From positions 372,001-436,000 of the forward strand of contig JBGAVG010000001.1 of assembly GCA_044228245.1 (NCBI GenBank): a DNA stretch of 64,000 nucleotides, in the 5' to 3' direction. Positions 34,072 to 40,878 of this stretch are shown piece by piece. The position numbers and the translations under genes are program-made. A model generated the notes under the pieces. The model did no database searches and was not told where the DNA came from. It was given only the letters and a program-made list of their open reading frames with translations. Source of the DNA: Methylotenera_A sp044228245. Lineage in GTDB: Bacteria; Pseudomonadota; Gammaproteobacteria; Burkholderiales; Methylophilaceae. Position 1 is the first letter of the stretch. Every line of letters begins with the position of its first letter.

Positions 34072-34872
34072 ATGAATCTTGCTAATAAACGCATTTTACT
34101 CACCGGCGCGACAGGTGGAATCGGCCAATACATCGCCATGTTATTAGCCGAAAAAGGCGCAGCATTAGCGCTGGCGGGACGCGACATATCAAAACTGGAC
34201 GCGCTCAAAAGCCGTATCGAAAACGCGGGTGGTAAAGCGGTTTATATTCAGGCTGACTTTGATGTTGCGGGCACCGCCCAGCGCGTTGCCGATGAAGCCA
34301 AACAAAAATTGGGCGACATCGACATTCTGATCAACAACGCCGGTGTGCTGGATTTCATTCAGTTCCAAGACCAAAGTGAAGCGCGCATTTCGCAGATGAT
34401 CAATACCAATGTCACCGCGCCCATCCAGCTCGCACGCGCCGTCATCCCCACTTTTTTAGCTAAAAACCAAGGGCACTTTTTGTTTATCGGCTCCATCTTC
34501 GGCTCGCTTGGCTTCCCGCACTTTTCGACCTACTGCGCCAGCAAATTCGCGGTGCATGGCTTTTCTCAAGCCTTACGTCGTGAGCTTGTTGATACCAATA
34601 TCGGCGTGACTTACGTTGCACCACGCGGAATTAAAACGCCGATGAATGATAAGAAAACAATTGCCATGTGGGAAAAATCTGGAAATCAAATGGATGCACC
34701 GGAGGATGTCGCACAGATCGTCGTTAACGCATTGGAAAAAGAAAAACAGGAAGTCTTTATCGGGCAGCCGCAATCATTTTTCGCCTGGCTGAATGGTGTG
34801 CTGCCAAAAGCAGTGAATATGGGCCTGAAAAAACAAACGGCGCTTGCTGCGCCGTTTGCCAAACGAGATTAG
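34072..34872 (+). CDS. Short-chain dehydrogenase/reductase
   Basis: 266 residues of the classical SDR type: cofactor loop TGATGGIGQY near residue 13, NNAGVLDF, catalytic Ser in FIGSIFGS, and Tyr-x-x-x-Lys in YCASKF. The arginine pair after the glycine loop (AGRDISKL) suggests NADP(H). The C-terminus (FFAWLNGVLPKAVNMGLKKQ) looks membrane-seeking, as in SDRs acting on lipid-like substrates. Last gene of the four-gene operon, 9 bp after the diiron protein; likely reduces or oxidises a keto/hydroxy group in the same product. Confidence 0.88.
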   Translation: MNLANKRILLTGATGGIGQYIAMLLAEKGAALALAGRDISKLDALKSRIENAGGKAVYIQADFDVAGTAQRVADEAKQKLGDIDILINNAGVLDFIQFQDQSEARISQMINTNVTAPIQLARAVIPTFLAKNQGHFLFIGSIFGSLGFPHFSTYCASKFAVHGFSQALRRELVDTNIGVTYVAPRGIKTPMNDKKTIAMWEKSGNQMDAPEDVAQIVVNALEKEKQEVFIGQPQSFFAWLNGVLPKAVNMGLKKQTALAAPFAKRD

Positions 34873-35013
34873 CTATAAATAAAGCACAGCCGGAAAAACA
34901 GTCAAAGCAAACACAAACACCAGCCACTCCATATTCCAGCGCTCAAGATGGCCTGTGAAATGAAGCGTAAGTACTGCAATAGCTAATGCGTAATAAATTG
35001 CAATAAGTACCAT
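34873..35013 (-). CDS. 46-residue small membrane protein
   Basis: Reads MVLIAIYYALAIAVLTLHFT then GHLERWNMEWLVFVFALTVF and PAVLYL: two hydrophobic helices joined by a short charged turn. Stop codon at 34873-34875, start at 35013 with AGGG about 7 nt before it. It converges with the SDR gene, leaving no gap. I do not recognise it. Helical-hairpin layout, ribosome site and use of the whole space between SDR and thiC leader are the support. Confidence 0.55.
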   Translation of the reverse strand: MVLIAIYYALAIAVLTLHFTGHLERWNMEWLVFVFALTVFPAVLYL

Positions 35014-35168
35014 AATTAACCCTATGCCGTATTTGTGTAATTAATGTATTTATAACATTTTTTATCAAAAATGCCTAAAATTTTACGATTTTTAAAGCCT
35101 GCATTTAGTGTATCCCTCAAAATGGTTTCTTGCCTTTTAAGCCGTTTTCGCGTAAATTCAACATATTG

Positions 35169-35256
35169 CTAGGGGTCTGTTTTATCAAGCGTTTTTTCTT
35201 ATAAAACAGTGAGAATCACCCTTTGAACCTGATGCGGGTCATGCCGCCGTAGGGAA
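35169..35256 (+). promoter_or_regulatory. TPP riboswitch (THI element)
   Basis: The conserved core is clear: AGGGGTCTG (P2/P3 start), a variable hairpin, TGAGAATCACCCTTTGAACC (35210-35229), TGATGCGGGTCATGCC and the closing CGTAGGGAA at 35248-35256. It ends 45 nt before the thiC ATG, so thiamine pyrophosphate probably represses thiC by hiding its ribosome site or by termination. Confidence 0.93.
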
Positions 35257-35301
35257 TGCAGATAATCTGCATCCTACGTTTACACTGCAAGGATGCAACC
35301 C

Positions 35302-37185
35302 ATGAATGCCATTGATAAAAACCTCACCAAATTTGTTAGCGCAGACGCTTCTGTAGACGAAGGCGCAACCAAACCTTTTGCCAAATCACGCAAAATTTAT
35401 ATCGAAGGTTCGCGGCCAGACCTTCGCGTGCCATTTCGTGAAATCAGCCTGAGCGATACTCCATCTGCGTTTGGCGCAGAAAAAAATCCGCCAGTCGTGG
35501 TATACGACACTTCCGGGCCTTATACCGACCCTGACGTAAAAATCGACATTCGTAACGGCTTGCCTGCGCTGCGCGCTGGCTGGATCGCTGAGCGCAATGA
35601 TGTAGAGCAGCTGGACGGCCCAAGCTCGGAGTTCGGTCAGCAGCGTAAAACCGACCCTGAACTCGCCGCAATGCGCTTTAACCTCACGCGCAAACCGCTG
35701 CGTGCCAAAGCGGGCATGAACGTGAGCCAGATGCATTATGCCCGCAAAGGCATCATTACGCCTGAGATGGAATTCATTGCCATCCGCGAAAATCAGCGCC
35801 GCGAGAACATGAGCGAACTGCTGCAAACGCAGCATAAAGGCCAGGATTTCGGTGCAAGTATTCCAAAAGTCATTACGCCAGAATTCGTGCGCGATGAGGT
35901 CGCCCGCGGCCGTGCCATTATCCCTGCCAACATCAACCACCCAGAAATTGAGCCGATGATCATTGGCCGTAATTTCCTGGTGAAAATCAACGCCAATATC
36001 GGCAACTCAGCACTAGGCTCCTCAATCAGCGAAGAAGTGGAAAAAATGGTGTGGGGCACGCGCTGGGGTGGCGATACCGTGATGGATCTTTCCACCGGCA
36101 AAAACATCCACGAAACCCGCGAGTGGATCATCCGCAATTCACCTGTGCCTATTGGCACAGTGCCTATCTACCAGGCACTAGAAAAAGTGGATGGCAAAGC
36201 TGAAGACCTCACTTGGGAAATCTTCCGCGACACTTTGATCGAGCAGGCAGAGCAGGGCGTGGACTACTTTACCATCCACGCTGGTGTGCGCCTGGCTTAC
36301 ATCCCCATGACCGCAAAGCGCATGACAGGCATTGTGTCACGCGGCGGCTCGATTATGGCGAAATGGTGCCTGGCGCATCATAAAGAAAGTTTCCTGTACG
36401 AACATTTTGAAGACATTTGCGAAATCATGAAAGCGTATGACGTGAGCTTCTCACTTGGCGATGGCTTACGCCCCGGCTCGATTTACGATGCGAATGATGA
36501 AGCACAATTTGCCGAATTGAAAACTTTAGGCGAGCTCACGCAAATCGCCTGGAAGCACGACGTGCAATGCATGATCGAAGGCCCCGGCCATGTGCCGATG
36601 CACCTCATTAAAGAGAACATGGACCTGCAGCTTGAACACTGCGGCGAAGCGCCTTTCTATACACTCGGCCCTTTAACCACTGATATCGCCCCGGGCTACG
36701 ACCATATTACATCAGGCATCGGCGCGGCGATGATAGGCTGGTACGGCTGCGCGATGCTGTGTTACGTAACGCCGAAAGAGCATTTAGGCTTGCCAGACAA
36801 AGAAGACGTGCGCGTTGGCATCATCACCTACAAAATCGCCGCCCATGCAGCAGATTTGGCTAAAGGTCATCCGGGCGCGCAAATTCGCGACAATGCATTA
36901 TCTAAAGCGCGCTTTGAGTTCCGTTGGGAAGACCAGTTTAATCTTGGCCTGGATCCAGAAAAAGCCAAAGAATTCCACGATGAAACCCTGCCGCAAGAAG
37001 GCGCAAAACAAGCGCATTTCTGCTCAATGTGCGGCCCGCATTTCTGCTCGATGAAAATCACGCAGGATGTGCGCGACTATGCGGACAAACTGGGCGTGGA
37101 TGAAAAAGAGGCACTGCAAAAAGGCATGCAGGAAAAAGCGATTGAGTTTGTGAAAAAAGGCAGTGAAGTGTATCAAAAAGTTTAA
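35302..37185 (+). CDS. thiC: Phosphomethylpyrimidine synthase ThiC
   Basis: 627 residues from the ATG at 35302, chosen over the one at 35293 because AAGGA (35289-35293) is then 8 nt upstream. A radical-SAM enzyme turning aminoimidazole ribotide into the thiamine pyrimidine HMP-P. Visible: SRPDLRVPFREI, MHYARKGIITPEMEFIA, SRGGSIMAKWCLAHHKE, EGPGHVPMHLIKENM, and the C-terminal iron-sulfur motif CSMCGPHFC (C-x2-C-x4-C). TPP riboswitch upstream, strong terminator downstream: a one-gene transcription unit. Confidence 0.96.
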   Translation: MNAIDKNLTKFVSADASVDEGATKPFAKSRKIYIEGSRPDLRVPFREISLSDTPSAFGAEKNPPVVVYDTSGPYTDPDVKIDIRNGLPALRAGWIAERNDVEQLDGPSSEFGQQRKTDPELAAMRFNLTRKPLRAKAGMNVSQMHYARKGIITPEMEFIAIRENQRRENMSELLQTQHKGQDFGASIPKVITPEFVRDEVARGRAIIPANINHPEIEPMIIGRNFLVKINANIGNSALGSSISEEVEKMVWGTRWGGDTVMDLSTGKNIHETREWIIRNSPVPIGTVPIYQALEKVDGKAEDLTWEIFRDTLIEQAEQGVDYFTIHAGVRLAYIPMTAKRMTGIVSRGGSIMAKWCLAHHKESFLYEHFEDICEIMKAYDVSFSLGDGLRPGSIYDANDEAQFAELKTLGELTQIAWKHDVQCMIEGPGHVPMHLIKENMDLQLEHCGEAPFYTLGPLTTDIAPGYDHITSGIGAAMIGWYGCAMLCYVTPKEHLGLPDKEDVRVGIITYKIAAHAADLAKGHPGAQIRDNALSKARFEFRWEDQFNLGLDPEKAKEFHDETLPQEGAKQAHFCSMCGPHFCSMKITQDVRDYADKLGVDEKEALQKGMQEKAIEFVKKGSEVYQKV

Positions 37186-37203
37186 TCACTTTTAGATGTT
37201 TTC

Positions 37204-37244
37204 ACCCAATAAAAAAGCCAGCTGAGCTGGCTTTTTTATTGGGT
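37204..37244 (+). terminator. Terminator after thiC
   Basis: AAAAAAGCCAGCTGAGCTGG then CTTTTTT: GCCAGC/GCTGGC stem flanked by A and T tracts; the outer ACCCAAT/ATTGGGT extends the dyad. The remaining bases to 37357 show nothing. Confidence 0.9.
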
Positions 37245-37357
37245 TCGTGCCTTGTATGGTTCACTAGATCAGACAAAATTGAGAGCTGGATAATATCGTT
37301 CTCAATCTCTTAGAACGTGCCAGAGATGATGAATCTGTGCACTGGGAAGCCTAACTG

Positions 37358-38149
37358 TTACTGCCCTGAATTTAACATATTATTTCCATCTTTTGAATTC
37401 AGGCCTACACTGTACTGGCCTCCACTTTCTTTTTTGAGAGTCAAAAGGTCATAGGTTTTGAGCATATCAAGAAGGCCTGAATGCCCATAAGTTTTTGGAC
37501 TGAATCCAGGGTCAGTGCGCTTAAGATATTGTCCTAGAGGGCCAAGTCCAATTTTTCCTTCCGATGTGTCACCAGTAAGTAGTGACACAGCTTCTATGAT
37601 GAACTTGGGGCGGCGCTTCACCGTAGGTTTGCTCTGAGGCTTTATATCTTCCGGTTTCGCGGGAGCTGTCTTTGAATCGGGTTGTTCAACGTCATCTGCG
37701 CTCGCGTCAGCAGGATGCCATTCAAAGAATTGGTCACTGGCATTGCGTAAGGCTTCTGGAGTCTTCGTTTCACCGACGATGCAGACATTAGCACCGCGCT
37801 CTCGCAACTTGCGACATAAGTAAGCGAAATCGGAATCGCTCGTAACCAAGCAAAAATTTTCTGCTCGCTGGTCAAACATCGCTTCAATGGCGTCTAGTGC
37901 CAAGGCAATATCGGCTGTATTCTTTCCAGATGCGTATTGATATTGTAGGCAGGGTGTGAAAGCCAGTCTAACGAGTGCTTCTTGCCATTTGTTGGCTAAT
38001 GTACTGTGGTTGCCGTAACCACGGCGCAGAACAACACGGCCGAACTGTGCAACAACACGTAAAGCAAATTCCAAAATTTCAGGAGTAGTGTTGTCACAGT
38101 CCACTAGGACAGCAACTCGCGAATCACCGGTTAATACTGGAGCATCCAT
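37358..38149 (-). CDS. NYN-domain protein with LOTUS/OST-HTH domain
   Basis: 263 residues from the ATG at 38149 (AGGA 8 nt before; an earlier ATG at 38185 lacks this). Residues ~1-135 form a NYN (PIN-like) nuclease domain: VAVLVDCDNTTPEI, GKNTADIALALDAIEAMF, CLVTSDSDFAYLCRKLRERG, with acidic residues placed for metal binding. After a charged linker, residues ~180-250 are LOTUS/OST-HTH-like (GPLGQYLKRTDPGFSPKTYG). By family this is a likely RNA-binding ribonuclease of the LabA/DUF88 type; target unknown. Stands alone between thiC and the pseudouridine synthase. Confidence 0.85.
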   Translation of the reverse strand: MDAPVLTGDSRVAVLVDCDNTTPEILEFALRVVAQFGRVVLRRGYGNHSTLANKWQEALVRLAFTPCLQYQYASGKNTADIALALDAIEAMFDQRAENFCLVTSDSDFAYLCRKLRERGANVCIVGETKTPEALRNASDQFFEWHPADASADDVEQPDSKTAPAKPEDIKPQSKPTVKRRPKFIIEAVSLLTGDTSEGKIGLGPLGQYLKRTDPGFSPKTYGHSGLLDMLKTYDLLTLKKESGGQYSVGLNSKDGNNMLNSGQ

Positions 38150-38363
38150 TTTTATTCCTCGAGTTAACAACTTGACCCCGTTCATATAACACGGGGGCTA
38201 TTAATAACTTATGCATGTAACACTAGCAGGCTAAGCTAAAGTAATCAATTAAATCGTATTTATAGCTGCAAATACCTATGGCATGCTTAATTATGAATAA
38301 TTAAGGGCTTGTCGCATAATTTTGTTAAAATGACTGCATTACCCAAAACGTGTTAGCCAAATT

Positions 38364-39503
38364 TTGACCACCCTAAAACTCACCAAAAAAAGTGAAGACT
38401 CGAGCACACAGCAGAGCAAACCTGTGCGACGCGCTAACCCCGCCAAACGTGACCGTAGCGTTGCGCCTCCAAAAAAAATTGTCGCTGAAAAAACCGAGTC
38501 TGTTCAGCCTGCAAAAGCCAGCCAGCGCAATCATCGCTTTGATGGCAAGCCGCGCGATGCAGAGGCGCATTCGGCGCCCAAGCAACCAAAACCTGCCGGT
38601 GCTGATACGCGCAACGCACCGCGCCCTGACAAAAACGAGCCGCAATATCGCCAAACGCCGCGCCGTGGTGGCAAGATGCGCGATGGATATGATGCAGCTA
38701 CTACACCGCAATATGGCGCAGCAGCAAAAGCGGCGTATAAATCCACACCAGTGAATGATGATTTGCCCAGGCTCTCTAAAGTGATGGCGGAGCGCGGTTT
38801 GTGCTCGCGCCGCGAAGCAGACGAGTGGATTGTGAACGGCTGGGTGAAGGTGGACGGCGTAATTATCGACAAATTAGGTACGCGCATTAAGCCGGATGCC
38901 GAGATTGTGATTAGCGGCTATGCCACAGAGCACCAAGCGGAAAATGTAACGATTATTTTGCATAAACCCGTGGGCTATGTAAGCGGGCAGGCAGAGGATG
39001 GCTACCAGCCTGCGATTGTACTGGTGCACCCGGATAACCAATGGCCGGATGACCCTGAGTTGCACAAGAAGAATCCCAAGCAATTTCACCGCGGCATGTT
39101 ACGCAACCTTGCTCCTGCAGGCCGCTTGGATATTGACTCTACGGGCATGTTAGTACTCACTCAGGATGGCAGAATTGCACGCCATTTAATTGGTGAAGAT
39201 TCCAGTGTTGAAAAAGAGTATCTGGTGAGAGTGCAGGGCGAGCTTAGCGATGCCGACCTGAAGCGCCTCAATTTTGGCCTGAGCCTGGATGGCGTAAAAC
39301 TCAAACCGGCCAAGGTATCCTGGCAAAACGAAGACCAATTGCGCTTTGTGCTGCGTGAGGGCAAAAAACGCCAGATTCGCCGCATGTGCGAAATGGTGGG
39401 CCTACATGTAATCGGGCTAAAGCGCATTCGTATTGGAAGTGTTACTCTAGGTAAACTTCCCGTAGGGCAGTGGCGTTATCTGCGGACGGACGAACGCTTT
39501 TAA
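38364..39503 (+). CDS. RNA pseudouridine synthase, RsuA/RluB/RluF family
   Basis: 379 residues if begun at the TTG at 38364; there is no ATG before the conserved part and no clear ribosome site. Residues 1-~125 are a basic, disordered tail rich in K, P and A. Then an S4 RNA-binding domain (LPRLSKVMAERGLCSRREAD) and the synthase with catalytic Asp in APAGRLDIDSTGMLVL, plus HKPVGYVSGQ and GKKRQIRRMCEMVGLHVIGL. The features fit the RluF/RluB side of the family, which modifies 23S rRNA; the exact uridine cannot be told. Transcribed away from the NYN gene. Confidence 0.87.
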   Translation: MTTLKLTKKSEDSSTQQSKPVRRANPAKRDRSVAPPKKIVAEKTESVQPAKASQRNHRFDGKPRDAEAHSAPKQPKPAGADTRNAPRPDKNEPQYRQTPRRGGKMRDGYDAATTPQYGAAAKAAYKSTPVNDDLPRLSKVMAERGLCSRREADEWIVNGWVKVDGVIIDKLGTRIKPDAEIVISGYATEHQAENVTIILHKPVGYVSGQAEDGYQPAIVLVHPDNQWPDDPELHKKNPKQFHRGMLRNLAPAGRLDIDSTGMLVLTQDGRIARHLIGEDSSVEKEYLVRVQGELSDADLKRLNFGLSLDGVKLKPAKVSWQNEDQLRFVLREGKKRQIRRMCEMVGLHVIGLKRIRIGSVTLGKLPVGQWRYLRTDERF

Positions 39504-39545
39504 TAATTAAGCGTTCTTTTAATTGATTAATAATAAGGAAATCAT

Positions 39546-39935
39546 ATGGGTTTATTAGACAGCATCGCAGGATCACTGCTTGGAAAATTAGGTGGAGAGC
39601 AGGGTGGTATGGCGCAAATTGCCTTGGACATGTTTAATCAAAATGGCGGTTTAACGGGAATTCTGGACAAGTTTAAGGAAGGCGGCTTAGCTGAACAGGC
39701 AGCCTCCTGGGTGGGTAAAGGCGAAAATATGCCCATTTCTGCTGAGCAGCTTTCCAGCGTTTTGGGTAGCGATGCAATTGCTGGCATGGCGGCGAAATTC
39801 GGCATTTCACCCGAAACATTAAGCGCGCAAATCGCCGAACACTTACCGACAGTCATTGACAAAATGACGCCAAACGGCCAGGTAGAGGCCGACTCAGGTA
39901 ATTTGCTAAGCACTGTTTTGGGCATGCTGAAATAA
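39546..39935 (+). CDS. YidB family protein (DUF937)
   Basis: 129 residues: MGLLDSIAGSLLGKLGGEQG, glycine-rich GLTGILDKFKEGGLAEQAAS, WVGKGENMPISAEQLSSVLG and LPTVIDKMTPNGQVE are the signatures of the YidB/DUF937 family. Function unknown; crystal structures of relatives show a helical fold. AAGGA lies 7 nt before the ATG. A terminator follows 21 bp later, so it is a separate unit or the end of the pseudouridine synthase transcript (42 bp away). Confidence 0.9.
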   Translation: MGLLDSIAGSLLGKLGGEQGGMAQIALDMFNQNGGLTGILDKFKEGGLAEQAASWVGKGENMPISAEQLSSVLGSDAIAGMAAKFGISPETLSAQIAEHLPTVIDKMTPNGQVEADSGNLLSTVLGMLK

Positions 39936-39956
39936 ATATCGATTCAACTACTCAAG

Positions 39957-39980
39957 AGGACGCAAATGCGTCCTTTTTTC
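39957..39980 (+). terminator. Terminator after yidB-like gene
   Basis: GGACGC/GCGTCC stem with AAAT loop (39959-39973) followed by six T's. Confidence 0.88.
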
Positions 39981-40023
39981 ATTGTGTCAAAAATATGACT
40001 TCTAAAGCTGATAAAATGCACCC

Positions 40024-40824
40024 ATGGATATTGTTCTAATCATAAAAACCATCATCATGGGCTTGGTGGAAGGCGCAACCGAGTTCCTTCCCATCAGCAG
40101 CACCGGCCATCTTATTATTGCAGGCGATTTGCTCGGTTTTTTAAACAAAGAAAAACGTGATGTATTCGAAATCATCATCCAGCTCGGCGCCATTTTAGCG
40201 GTGTGCTGGGAATATCGCCAGCGCCTGATTGATAAAGTCACGCATCTGCGTGATCAAGCATCATCGCGCAGGTTCTTTATCAATCTGGCTTTAGCTTTCT
40301 TTCCGGCGGCTTTTGTGGGGCTGCTGTTTCATAAGCAGATCAAACTCTATCTATTCGCACCGTTCACCGTGGCTTGTGCCCTTATCGTCGGCGGCATTGC
40401 GATTTTGCTGATAGAAAAATATCTGGAACACGGTGAAACCAAAACCGTGGATGACATGACACCACTGCAAGCGCTTAAAATCGGCCTCGCACAGACACTA
40501 TCGCTGGTGCCGGGCGTATCGCGCGCCGGGGCGACCATTCTGGGCGGCATTTCGGCAGGCCTAGATCGCCATGCGGCGACCGAGTTTTCGTTCTTTTTGG
40601 CGATTCCAATCATGTTTGCGGCATCCGGGTTTGATTTGCTGAAAAGCTATCAATTTTTGAGCACGGCGGATTTACCGATTTTCCTTATCGGTTTTGTCAC
40701 CGCGTTCGTTTCGGCCTTGCTCGTCATCCGCATGCTTATTCGCTTCGTGGCCAACCACGATTTTACGGTGTTTGCCTGGTATCGCATTGTCTTTGGTTTG
40801 GCAGTGCTGGCGTATTATTGGTAA
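40024..40824 (+). CDS. uppP: Undecaprenyl-diphosphatase
   Basis: 266 residues, about eight membrane helices. It recycles the cell-wall carrier lipid by removing one phosphate from undecaprenyl diphosphate. Both catalytic regions are present: EGATEFLPISSTGHLI near the N-terminus and PGVSRAGATILGGISAGLDR in the middle. Its loss or gain is linked to bacitracin sensitivity in other bacteria. 54 bp ahead of the AsmA-like gene on the same strand. Confidence 0.95.
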   Translation: MDIVLIIKTIIMGLVEGATEFLPISSTGHLIIAGDLLGFLNKEKRDVFEIIIQLGAILAVCWEYRQRLIDKVTHLRDQASSRRFFINLALAFFPAAFVGLLFHKQIKLYLFAPFTVACALIVGGIAILLIEKYLEHGETKTVDDMTPLQALKIGLAQTLSLVPGVSRAGATILGGISAGLDRHAATEFSFFLAIPIMFAASGFDLLKSYQFLSTADLPIFLIGFVTAFVSALLVIRMLIRFVANHDFTVFAWYRIVFGLAVLAYYW

Positions 40825-40878
40825 ACTATTTCCTTAAGCTAGACTCAAAAAAATTTCAGCAAGTTAAGCGAGGCAGCG

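Noticed and set aside
38176..38196. CCCCGT/ACGGGG dyad upstream of the NYN gene
   Set aside because: Short stem without T-tract or known regulator motif; it may be chance.
39115..39150. REP-like match in the pseudouridine synthase gene
   Set aside because: The bases encode the conserved active-site motif GRLDIDSTG, so resemblance to the repeat is explained by protein conservation.
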